Of a DNA stretch of 64,000 bases, positions 15,638 to 23,421 are shown in pieces. Under the pieces are notes generated by a model. That model made no database searches and had not been told where the DNA came from. It saw only the letters and a list, made by a program, of their open reading frames with translations. The stretch's first letter is position 1; every line of letters begins with the position of its first letter. The DNA comes from Neobacillus niacini (lineage in GTDB: Bacteria; Bacillota; Bacilli; Bacillales; Cytobacillaceae), in assembly GCF_023715415.1 (NCBI RefSeq), contig NZ_JAMBOB010000004.1, forward strand, positions 461,188-525,187, read 5' to 3'. Both the position numbers and the translations under genes were made by a program.

Positions 15638-16265
15638 GTGATTTTATATGATACATGTTTTTATCAGCTACTTTTAATAGATCTTCTAGGCACATTCCCT
15701 GCTTAGGGAAGAGGGCTGCGCCGATTGAAGCACTTATTTTCACATCATTGAATGACAGCTGTCTCAAATTTTGATGGATTCGCTCCAGCATTTTATCCAA
15801 ATCTTCCTTCCTATGAATATCAGGCGATAGAATGAGGAATTCATCTCCTCCCCAACGGGCTACGATATCTGATTTCCTTACACTTCGCTTCAATTGATTC
15901 GTAATTAGAATTAAATATTCATCCCCCGATTTATGTCCCAAATGATCATTGACCAATTTAAAGTCATTTACGTCAAGAAGCAAAACAGCACCAGTCTGGC
16001 CATTCTGTTCTAACCTAGACTTTATGGAAGTAAATGCAGACTCCACGTATCTTCGATTATATATTCCTGTTAAAGGGTCCTTCTCCGAATAATACTTTGC
16101 TTTATCGTATTGCTTGCCAAACCACCAAGCAAGTGGAAGCAATATGGGATATCCAATATACTCAATCAAGTCTATATAACCATCTCTTAAAAAATAATAA
16201 GATGTATATAGTAGATTTATAAAAAAAACAAATAAAAATGTAATGATTCTCCCATTATATTTCAC
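15609..16265 (-). CDS. Membrane-anchored diguanylate cyclase (GGDEF)
   Basis: 218 residues. Two N-terminal membrane helices (about 8-26 and 34-50) lead directly into a GGDEF domain: DPLTGIYNRRYVES, substrate-binding VNDFKLVNDHLGHKSGDEYL, and an intact active site RWGGDEFLIL. An RxxD allosteric I-site (RKSD) lies five residues before GGDEF, so product inhibition by c-di-GMP is likely. It lacks a sensory domain apart from the membrane segments. It is monocistronic, inserted between doxX copies 3 and 4. Confidence 0.92.
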   Translation of the reverse strand: MKYNGRIITFLFVFFINLLYTSYYFLRDGYIDLIEYIGYPILLPLAWWFGKQYDKAKYYSEKDPLTGIYNRRYVESAFTSIKSRLEQNGQTGAVLLLDVNDFKLVNDHLGHKSGDEYLILITNQLKRSVRKSDIVARWGGDEFLILSPDIHRKEDLDKMLERIHQNLRQLSFNDVKISASIGAALFPKQGMCLEDLLKVADKNMYHIKSQKKLRDTLG

Positions 16266-16564
16266 TTTATCAACATCCTCATAAATTAAATAGAAAATAT
16301 TGCGTTTTCATTTTTCATAAACTTAATTGGGTTCATAATACAATTTTACTATAAAAGTTGGAAAATTAAGTATGAAGATTAGCAATAGTCGAAAATTCGG
16401 CAAACTCTGACTGATTTCTTCTTAACTAATCGTTTGATTAAAACTACTCCAAGCCCTTGGGAACAAAGGACCTTTATCTGTTTTTCGGAAAAAATTCTGT
16501 CGATAAATAGTTTCCCAACCCCCACCTGAATTTCCCCTTTTTACGCCATTAGCAATTCATTCAT

Positions 16565-16609
16565 ACAAACACAAAAAACGATCCGGATTCCGAATCGTCT
16601 TTTGTGTAA
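16565..16609 (-). terminator. Terminator after doxX copy 4
   Basis: Hairpin ACACAAAA..ACGATCCGG / CCGAATCGTCTTTTGTGT (16569-16609) directly downstream of doxX. The rest of 16266-16564 is a non-coding stretch containing the upstream region of the GGDEF gene; it includes an imperfect TAATC-GTTT-GATTA dyad near 16435. Confidence 0.7.
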
Positions 16610-16615
16610 CTCTAT

Positions 16616-17131
16616 TTATGCACCTGCTTTTGCTTTGTCTTTTCCAACGTATGTTTTAGCTGTTTTGCGGATGAATGGAACTACCCAGCGGTCTAAACCA
16701 TATTTCCCTGCGTTGAAGCCTGCAGTTAAGATGATGAACCCTAAGAAAATGTCAGTTGGGTTATGAGATACGGTGCCTGCTAAGAAAAAGCTGAAGTTCA
16801 TTACTAATCCGAAGAACATGGCTGCTGTTGTTAAGCATCCTAATAGAAGTCCTAAACCGATTAACGCTTCGCCCCAAGGTACAATGAAGTTGAACAAGTC
16901 GATGTTTGGCAGTGCAAAGTTTTCTAAGAAGTTAACATACCATCCGTAAACCATGCTCCCATCTGGACCTTTAACTGGGTTCGCTATTGCATTCCCTAGA
17001 TATCCTGAAGCGTCGAATCCGTCTGTGATTTTATGAAGACCTGCCGTAAACCAAGCATAGCCGAGATATAAACGAATGACTGTTAAAATAGCTGCAGCAA
17101 TCTTATTTTCTCTTAAAAATTTATTAAACAT
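16616..17131 (-). CDS. DoxX family membrane protein, copy 4
   Basis: 171 residues, the most divergent of the four (MFNKFLRENKIAAAILTVIRLYLGYAWFTAGLHKITDGFDASGYLGNAIANP; C terminus RKTAKTYVGKDKAKAGA). Still four helices with the same core. Its upstream region resembles copy 1 rather than copies 2 and 3 and lacks the perfect Rex/Fnr-like palindrome, having only a degenerate TGTGAATTAAACAC. Confidence 0.84.
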   Translation of the reverse strand: MFNKFLRENKIAAAILTVIRLYLGYAWFTAGLHKITDGFDASGYLGNAIANPVKGPDGSMVYGWYVNFLENFALPNIDLFNFIVPWGEALIGLGLLLGCLTTAAMFFGLVMNFSFFLAGTVSHNPTDIFLGFIILTAGFNAGKYGLDRWVVPFIRKTAKTYVGKDKAKAGA

Positions 17132-17229
17132 AAAGCATTCCGCCTTTCAAAATTTACTTGTTCTTTATACTTACACTATATGGGATATCGACAGTTACTA
17201 ACATGGATATAGTGTTTAATTCACAGTAT

Positions 17230-17260
17230 GTTTGAAATGTTTTGACGGAATGTTGAACAG
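17230..17260 (-). promoter_or_regulatory. Conserved element upstream of doxX copy 4
   Basis: GAAATGTTTTGACGG followed by AATGTTGAACAG: the same AATGTT direct repeat seen before the other three copies, about 100-130 bp from the start codon. Confidence 0.45.
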
Positions 17261-17291
17261 CTGAAAAGTTGGTTATTTTATATGAAGTATC

Positions 17292-18302
17292 TCAGCCCTT
17301 GCTGGATAATTTCCTGCGATCTTCGGCTAATGGCGGTTGTTCGAGCCAGCCATTTTCTATTAAAAGCTCTGCCCCATCCTCGGCATACCGCCCTATATCA
17401 GCCATTAGAATGGTGTATTTCAATGCTAAATCCCTTCTTTGGGAAACAGATAAAGCAGCTCCCAAATATCCAACACCGGCAGAAACCAATACAACAATAT
17501 GAAACAACATCAGTTTATCTGAGTATGGCGGAAGTGTTGAATCGGTAATTTCAGATACCCATGATTGTGGAGATGTGAGATCCTCTTGCGAGAGAATTTG
17601 GCTCATCATATCAAATTGCTTTTTACAAATTTCCTTCCCTCTTTGAAAATATTTTCGCAGCTTCTTGGACTGACAAACCTGACCAAAGGCAATTTCTAAT
17701 ACCGACTTGGCGACGGTTTTTTGCATATTGTAACTTATCCCGCTGATTTCAATCGCATTTAACGGTCTCTTATCCCCGAACCAACCAGTTAAATAGCTCT
17801 GATTATGTACAAAATCAACCTGCTTAGGTGTATTGATACGCGGTGGTTTACTATAAATTCCTTTTTTCAACATCAATTCAACAATTCGATTGTGAAGCTC
17901 CATGGCTTCGGTATTACATTCGTTGAAGAATTTCCTCTGATCACTACGTACGGAAATACTGACGGCTCCAGCATAACCTGTCAGCCCATGAATGGTCATA
18001 ATCAGCATATATACAAGCATAAATGTATCGGTAAATAATGCTGGGGCATTAAGGTTAACGTCCTCTTTCGTGAATCCCTTTGGAATAGGAAAATTCTCTT
18101 GTTTGAAAAAGTTCTGTATTTTTTCAATATGTGCTTCTGATAAGCTAAGTGCATATTCCAGCATAGCCTTTACCTCTTGATCCTGCGTCGTCCGAATGGC
18201 ATGACTAAGGACACAAATTGCCATCGAATCGTTCATATATTGAGTCCAGAGATTGGATATCTCACTCGTAGCTAAAGAAACGTTATGTATATTTCCCTCC
18301 AT
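17292..18302 (-). CDS. DUF3231 family protein
   Basis: 336 residues, built from two similar halves (MNDSMAICVLSHAIRTTQD.. in the first, MQKTVAKSVLEIAFGQVCQSKK.. in the second), each helical with conserved hydrophobic segments (FMLVYMLIMTIHGLTGYAGAVS; KLMLFHIVVLVSAGVGYLGAALS). This matches the DUF3231 family common in spore-forming Bacillaceae, thought to adopt a ferritin-like fold; the function is unknown. It starts at ATG with GGAGGG upstream. Monocistronic. Confidence 0.75.
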   Translation of the reverse strand: MEGNIHNVSLATSEISNLWTQYMNDSMAICVLSHAIRTTQDQEVKAMLEYALSLSEAHIEKIQNFFKQENFPIPKGFTKEDVNLNAPALFTDTFMLVYMLIMTIHGLTGYAGAVSISVRSDQRKFFNECNTEAMELHNRIVELMLKKGIYSKPPRINTPKQVDFVHNQSYLTGWFGDKRPLNAIEISGISYNMQKTVAKSVLEIAFGQVCQSKKLRKYFQRGKEICKKQFDMMSQILSQEDLTSPQSWVSEITDSTLPPYSDKLMLFHIVVLVSAGVGYLGAALSVSQRRDLALKYTILMADIGRYAEDGAELLIENGWLEQPPLAEDRRKLSSKG

Positions 18303-18600
18303 AAAACTCCTCCCAAAAGTTCATATAAGAATATTATGCAAAATTTCCCTCTAATTTATTTGGTAATTTGTCGAAATTTAGACGTTATTACAAAATAACT
18401 TCTTATCATCTCACACAGTAACGAAATCATAGTTAAAAGAGCACATGGACTCCTATAAGATATATTAAAATCATTTACGTTTTTTTCAATTTTTCTACTT
18501 TTTAAATGGGTATTCACATGGTAGAAGGACTATGGTACTATCGGTAGGATTTTGGAAAATGGTATTCACAAAAAAGGAATATTTATATACGAGGTGTAGG

Positions 18601-18789
18601 ATGAAAACGAACAAATCTATTCAAAATGAAAACACAAAACTATTAATGGACATCGTCGATTTAAAAATAAAACTTAATGACTTATACAATTCCGCCGGAC
18701 CCAACACATCCGATTATGTAAGTCTTAAAATTAATCTCGACTGCCTGATGCATGAGTATTTTGAAGAAAAGATTGAGCAACTAATTTAA
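18601..18789 (+). CDS. Spo0E-like aspartyl-phosphate phosphatase (small)
   Basis: 62 residues. Helix-loop-helix pattern LLMDIVDLKIKLNDLYNSAGPNTSDYVSL-KINLDCLMHEYFEEK fits the Spo0E family, which dephosphorylates Spo0A-P and delays sporulation. The signature SxxxD core appears as LKINLD, with the usual Ser-Gln replaced, so activity is uncertain. The ATG at 18601 has GAGGTG 6 nt upstream; an in-frame ATG at 18532 lacks a ribosome site. Followed by a strong terminator. The 18303-18600 gap upstream holds no other gene. Confidence 0.78.
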   Translation: MKTNKSIQNENTKLLMDIVDLKIKLNDLYNSAGPNTSDYVSLKINLDCLMHEYFEEKIEQLI

Positions 18790-18806
18790 ATAGCAGCAGG
18801 AATCCT

Positions 18807-18844
18807 TTAAAAGCGGACATTGAATAGCAATGTCCGCTTTTCCT
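18807..18844 (+). terminator. Terminator after the Spo0E-like gene
   Basis: AAAAGCGGACATTG / CAATGTCCGCTTTT, a 14-bp perfect stem with a 5-nt loop and terminal T run. Confidence 0.88.
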
Positions 18845-18924
18845 ATTAAATGGTAACGAGCTAAATCATTTTTTTATGAGTTTCTTCTATTATATATAAA
18901 AAATTTTCTGAATAAGCGAACCCT

Positions 18925-20001
18925 TTACATATTAATATTTTTCAACAAAGCTCCCTTCTTGAAGACAGCAGTTTTTTTATCTTGCCGTCTGTAAAATATT
19001 TTCATCAAAGGCATAATTAATATAAAGATGAACAATAGCCTGAACGTTTGGAACATCGAAACAAGCGAGACCTCTGCTTTAACTGCATCAGCTAATAATA
19101 CCATTTGATCTAAACCACCTGGGGCTGTGCTTAGGAAACTTGTTGCGAATGTTGTGTCCATTGCAAACGACATTAGGAAGCTTGAGCCAAATGTTAGGGC
19201 AATCAGTGCGAATGCACTAATAATGCCACCTATAAGTACGCGTACTGGCAGCTTAATCATATGTGGCTTGAGCATTAGGCCGATATGGGCGCCGATTAGT
19301 AATTGAGCGACGTCCATGACTATCCCAGGTACATGTGGCATTGCGATTGGTGTCGCTAGTTGCAACGTAATTAATAAAATAATGGGTGTGATAAAAAATG
19401 CGACTGGCAAATGGACGCGTTTCGTTAAATGTGAGCATACCCATGCAAGTGCAATTAATAATACTAAACTAATCGTAAGCTTTGCGTCCGTTGGCTGTTT
19501 ACCAATTACTTGGCCAGCGACGATAAACGGTACGAATACAACGACTAGTAATAGCCGAATTACTTGAAAATAAGAAATAACGCCAATTTCTTTTACTTTT
19601 TCTTCTTCGGCAAACACGACAATTTGACCTAAACCACCAGGGATAGCACCTAGTATAGCAGCTTTCATCGGAATTTTTGCCCATTTGCTCGTTAAGTAGG
19701 CGATGCCGATTGAGCCGCCGATTAAAATAACGTTTAGCGTTATCATGTAAAATAAAATGGAGCCCATCATGCCGAATAATTCGGTGTTAAATTGTACACC
19801 AATAACGGTACCAACCATGACTACTCCTAAATCACGCATTTGGCCAGACCATTTGAGCGGTCCTTTATAAATAAATTGTGCTAACATGACGACAAAAATT
19901 GGGCCAAGCATCCAAGGAATAGGGATGTGCAGCAGGCTAAAAATATAACCGCCAATTAAAGATAAGGCTAACACCTTTAACATTGCCTTCAACAGTAACA
20001 C
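18925..20001 (-). CDS. AbrB-duplication family membrane transporter
   Basis: 358 residues, about ten hydrophobic helices in two homologous halves, each with the motif pattern PIPWMLGPIF...GQMRDLGVVMVGTVIGVQF and VPGIVMDVAQLLIGAHIGLML. This is the membrane AbrB duplication family, sometimes labelled putative ammonia monooxygenase; it is better regarded as a transporter. It sits downstream of the extradiol dioxygenase gene on the same strand, separated by a hairpin. It may carry an aromatic acid or an intermediate, but that is inference from position. Confidence 0.8.
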   Translation of the reverse strand: MLLLKAMLKVLALSLIGGYIFSLLHIPIPWMLGPIFVVMLAQFIYKGPLKWSGQMRDLGVVMVGTVIGVQFNTELFGMMGSILFYMITLNVILIGGSIGIAYLTSKWAKIPMKAAILGAIPGGLGQIVVFAEEEKVKEIGVISYFQVIRLLLVVVFVPFIVAGQVIGKQPTDAKLTISLVLLIALAWVCSHLTKRVHLPVAFFITPIILLITLQLATPIAMPHVPGIVMDVAQLLIGAHIGLMLKPHMIKLPVRVLIGGIISAFALIALTFGSSFLMSFAMDTTFATSFLSTAPGGLDQMVLLADAVKAEVSLVSMFQTFRLLFIFILIMPLMKIFYRRQDKKTAVFKKGALLKNINM

Positions 20002-20041
20002 CCCTTCCTATAATAATAAGTCTATTTACATTATTACTTAA

Positions 20042-20082
20042 GAAACCACCAGCGTTCATCTTCATGAATACTGGTGGTTTTC
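20042..20082 (-). terminator. Hairpin between dioxygenase and AbrB-family genes
   Basis: Minus strand AAAACCACCAG / CTGGTGGTTT with a 20-nt spacer (20042-20080). There is only a weak T tract, so it may partly uncouple the transporter gene from the catabolic genes. Confidence 0.55.
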
Positions 20083-20086
20083 GTTC

Positions 20087-21067
20087 TTATGACTTCACTA
20101 ATTCTTTTACTTGTGCTTCACGATCTACGTCATCTCGACGGCGATCACCCCAGTATGCAGAACCATTTTTTAAATATTCTTCATACGTCCATTTCACTGG
20201 CTCCCAGTCTGGCTCGAAGATTAAGTAGCCGTTTGTGAAGATTTCAAGACGTAAACCGCTTCCTGGATCTTTTACGTAAATGTACATGGCTTGAGAAATA
20301 CCGTGTTTACCAGGACCTACGAATTGTACATCAGACTCGCATAAAATATCAGCGGCACGGAGTAAGTCTTGTGCATTGTCTAACCAGTAAGCAATATGGT
20401 GCATTTCATTTGGCTCTTTTGAACGTGATGTAGACATAATTGCTACGTCATGGACTAAGTTTGTTACTGATAACCAGCTTGCCACTTGTACATCGTCTGG
20501 ATTTACAAAATATTCACGCAATTTGAAACCTAATGCTTCTTGTAAGTATTTTACGATTTCAGCGTTGTCGTGAGAAGTTTGTAAGTTTACATGGTCTATA
20601 CGGCGTGGAGATACACCTTTCGCCCAAGATTTATACGTTTGGTTTTTAAGTACTGATTTTCGAGATTCATCAGCAGGTGTTTTTTCCATATCGTAATAAA
20701 GTTCGAAACGGTGACCACTTGGTAACTCGAAGCGGATTGCTTCACCTTGCGCTACCTCTTCCCCAGCTTTTATCCAACGTACTTCTGTACCAGCAGCTTC
20801 TATTAATTTTGCGAAAGTTGCTACGTCCTCCCGACGTTTTGTACGCCAGCCGATGTGATCAATGAAAGAGGTTTCACCAGCAGCAATTGATAATGTATGG
20901 TGTTCAAAGTCACCCCAAGCTCGTAAATAGTGTACGCCATCTACCACTTCTGTTTCTTCTAGTCCGATTGTGTCGCGGAAAAACCATAAGGATTTTTCAA
21001 GGTCTGCTGACACCAAAGCTACGTGTCCTAATTTTGCAATTTCTGGTGCGTAAAGAAATTTTTCCAT
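20087..21067 (-). CDS. Extradiol ring-cleavage dioxygenase (catechol 2,3-dioxygenase type, VOC family)
   Basis: 326 residues, two VOC (glyoxalase-fold) modules. The C-terminal module keeps the 2-His-1-carboxylate iron site: His in RRIDHVNLQT (about 153), His in EMHHIAYWLD (about 216) and Glu in LRLEIFTNGY (about 269). It cleaves a catechol next to the hydroxyls to give a yellow meta-cleavage product, the substrate of the hydrolase encoded upstream. The length is a little above the usual 290-310, with a charged tail. It lies downstream of the flavin monooxygenase gene in the same direction. Confidence 0.88.
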   Translation of the reverse strand: MEKFLYAPEIAKLGHVALVSADLEKSLWFFRDTIGLEETEVVDGVHYLRAWGDFEHHTLSIAAGETSFIDHIGWRTKRREDVATFAKLIEAAGTEVRWIKAGEEVAQGEAIRFELPSGHRFELYYDMEKTPADESRKSVLKNQTYKSWAKGVSPRRIDHVNLQTSHDNAEIVKYLQEALGFKLREYFVNPDDVQVASWLSVTNLVHDVAIMSTSRSKEPNEMHHIAYWLDNAQDLLRAADILCESDVQFVGPGKHGISQAMYIYVKDPGSGLRLEIFTNGYLIFEPDWEPVKWTYEEYLKNGSAYWGDRRRDDVDREAQVKELVKS

Positions 21068-21154
21068 TTATATTCACCCCATAGATATTTGTTTTTAATT
21101 TGAGGACATGTGATAAAGAAGCAACCATTATAATCACATTTTCAACTGCTACTA

Positions 21155-22324
21155 TTACCCTTGAATGTTTGTATTAACGCCGAATAAATGCCTGCCGTAC
21201 CCTAAAATGCCGTCTTCATATAAAGAAGTAATGTGTACGGCAATTGCCATTAAGTCACGGGTAAATAGCTCTACTGGGTGACCTTTTAATAATGCGTGTC
21301 CACCTAAAGTAAGTAGTGATTTTACGCCGATTTGTGTGCACTTATCGATAATTTTTGCACGGATTGCTTTATATTTTGCTCCTTCGTATGGACCGCCTTT
21401 ATCTGTTTCCATCATTGTGATGTATTCATTTAACAAACTTTTAGCAGTTAACATTTCAAGCTTTAACTCCGAAAGCACGCGTTGGCTCGTAGGAGAATCT
21501 TTTTCGTTTATGCCAGAGAAGCGTACGCGACCTGCTGTATGCTTTTCGAATTCGTCAAGTACACGCTCAGCACCACCAACAGCCATCGCTGCGAACCCTA
21601 CATAGAAGCCAGGGTAGAATGGTGTGTTGTAGTATAAGTAGTCTTGATCGAAATCTTCATACGGTGGTTGGCTCTTTTCGATAATTTTGTTAAAGCGTAA
21701 AATGGCATCGGGCTTAACGAAAACTTCGTCGACGATTAATGTATTACTACCTGATCCTCGCAGACCAAGAGAATCCCATGTTTTTACCACTTCTAAATCA
21801 GATACTTTTAACAAAATACCTACACGCTCAGGCCTGTCATTGTCTTCAAATTGCATCATTGCACCAACGCCAACCCAGTCACAGTAGTTGATGCCGCTTA
21901 CAAAATTGTACTTACCAGAAACGATGTAGCCACCTTCAACGGGTTCAACTTTTCCAATTGGTGCAAATACATCAGCTACGAAGCCGCCTTGGTTAATGAC
22001 TTCATCACGAATGTGTTTTGGATAGTAGCATACCCAAGAGTTGTGCACGGAAAAGAAGTATGTTAACCATGAAGCAGATAAGTTGTGGTAACCAACTGTG
22101 CTTACCATATCAACAAATGTGCGCCAATCAAGTTGTGGATAGCCAAACTCTTTCGGTAAAATTAAACGGTGAATTCCTTCCTCACGGATAAGATCCGCGA
22201 TGCGTGGAGAAATGGTCGAGTTTAGGTCTGCTTCGATTGCTTCTAACTCTGCAGCTTCACCGATACGCTTTGCTTTTTGGATAATTTCTTCACTAAGCAC
22301 TTTATTTTCAACTGCTGTTATCAT
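21155..22324 (-). CDS. Flavin-dependent aromatic monooxygenase, acyl-CoA-dehydrogenase fold (oxygenase component)
   Basis: 389 residues of the group D flavin monooxygenase type (HsaA/HpaB/DszC-like): HRLILPKEFGYPQLDWRTFVDMV, TYFFSVHNSWVCYYPKHIRDEV, YIVSGKYNFVSGINYCDWVGVGA, SLGLRGSGSNTLIVDEVFV. Such enzymes use reduced flavin supplied by a separate reductase to ortho-hydroxylate phenols; a matching reductase is encoded at 27210-27683. The substrate is not deducible: simple phenols, phenylpropanoids or a steroid A-ring phenol are all possible. It follows the hydrolase gene by 24 bp. Confidence 0.85.
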   Translation of the reverse strand: MITAVENKVLSEEIIQKAKRIGEAAELEAIEADLNSTISPRIADLIREEGIHRLILPKEFGYPQLDWRTFVDMVSTVGYHNLSASWLTYFFSVHNSWVCYYPKHIRDEVINQGGFVADVFAPIGKVEPVEGGYIVSGKYNFVSGINYCDWVGVGAMMQFEDNDRPERVGILLKVSDLEVVKTWDSLGLRGSGSNTLIVDEVFVKPDAILRFNKIIEKSQPPYEDFDQDYLYYNTPFYPGFYVGFAAMAVGGAERVLDEFEKHTAGRVRFSGINEKDSPTSQRVLSELKLEMLTAKSLLNEYITMMETDKGGPYEGAKYKAIRAKIIDKCTQIGVKSLLTLGGHALLKGHPVELFTRDLMAIAVHITSLYEDGILGYGRHLFGVNTNIQG

Positions 22325-22348
22325 TTGATCATTCCTTTCAAAAATAGT

Positions 22349-23245
22349 TTATTGTGCTGTAACTGCTTGATCTTTTTCCACTGCTAAAAAATTAATGACA
22401 AGTTTGTTTACGATTTCTGGTTGGTCCGTTTGTGCTTGGTGACCGCAGTTTTCAATATATTCAAATTTAATGTTCGGTAATAATTTCTCAAGCTTATAAC
22501 CTGTCTCAACTGGTGCAACATCATCTTGGTTACCCCAAATGAATAAGCCAGGAATTTTTAACTTTGGTAACGATTCTTTAATGCAGTAACGGTCCCAAAG
22601 CTTTGGTTCTTCATTCATTCTTGCTAAGTAAGCATCGAACGCTGAATTTGATTCTTTTACACCTGGGCGAGTTGCTGCTCGATGACGCAGTTGAATTAGT
22701 TCTTCAGGAATGATTGTGTCTTCACTTGAATTACGGTACATAAATTTCCGTAACGATTCTTCTGTATAGTCATAACCAATCACTTCTAAGAAGGAACGCA
22801 GCTTTCTTTCGGGTACTTCTTGCATCGCTTGATAAATGGTATTACTGCCAATGTAAACAACTTTATTTACTTTTTCAGGGTGATCAATTGCATATTTAGC
22901 TGCCACGTAAGCACCTTGTGAATTGCCAACAAGTGATACTTCGTCCAGGCATAGTGATTCAATAAAATCATGTACATGATCAACTAAGCTTTGATGACCA
23001 TTTACTGGCCATGCGTGAGGTGCTGTATCAGTGAAACCCATTGATAGTTGGTCTACTGCATATGCGCGAAAGCCAGCTTTTGCTAATGCAGGTAACATAT
23101 GTCGCCAACCGGCTGCACCGCAAGCTCCAGGTCCTGCACCGTGTAGTAAAATGACAGCTGGTCCTTCTGTTCCGGCCCATGAATAATGTGTACGTACGCC
23201 ATTTGCTAATACATAGCTATTATGAAATCCTTCAAAAATTGTCAT
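22349..23245 (-). CDS. Meta-cleavage product C-C hydrolase (alpha/beta fold, MhpC/BphD/HsaD-like)
   Basis: 298 residues, alpha/beta hydrolase. Oxyanion HGAGPGACGAAGW near residue 35, nucleophile elbow LVGNSQGAYVA (Ser near 108), acid in IWGNQDDVAPVE, and catalytic His in ENCGHQAQTDQPE. GNSQG and the HGxGPGA stretch are typical of enzymes that split vinylogous 1,5-diketones formed by extradiol cleavage. The products would be a 2-hydroxypentadienoate-type acid, used by the hydratase at 27698, and a carboxylic acid. It is the first gene of the minus-strand catabolic unit, divergent from the regulator gene. Confidence 0.88.
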   Translation of the reverse strand: MTIFEGFHNSYVLANGVRTHYSWAGTEGPAVILLHGAGPGACGAAGWRHMLPALAKAGFRAYAVDQLSMGFTDTAPHAWPVNGHQSLVDHVHDFIESLCLDEVSLVGNSQGAYVAAKYAIDHPEKVNKVVYIGSNTIYQAMQEVPERKLRSFLEVIGYDYTEESLRKFMYRNSSEDTIIPEELIQLRHRAATRPGVKESNSAFDAYLARMNEEPKLWDRYCIKESLPKLKIPGLFIWGNQDDVAPVETGYKLEKLLPNIKFEYIENCGHQAQTDQPEIVNKLVINFLAVEKDQAVTAQ

Positions 23246-23421
23246 TATTTTACCCCCTGTGCTGATCAGTGATTTAATTTCTGTTTTGAGTATAACTGTT
23301 AATTACTACTATTATCATAGTGTTTTTTATTGAATATTTAGTAATAACCATTAAAATTTATTGAAAATTCTCTATCTTGTAATATAATGATGAGGAATAC
23401 TAAATCAAAGGGGATCTAATT

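Noticed and set aside
18925..20001. Ammonia monooxygenase label for the AbrB-family protein
   Set aside because: The family name is a historic misannotation; the sequence is a duplicated membrane protein with no metal-site motif of ammonia monooxygenase.
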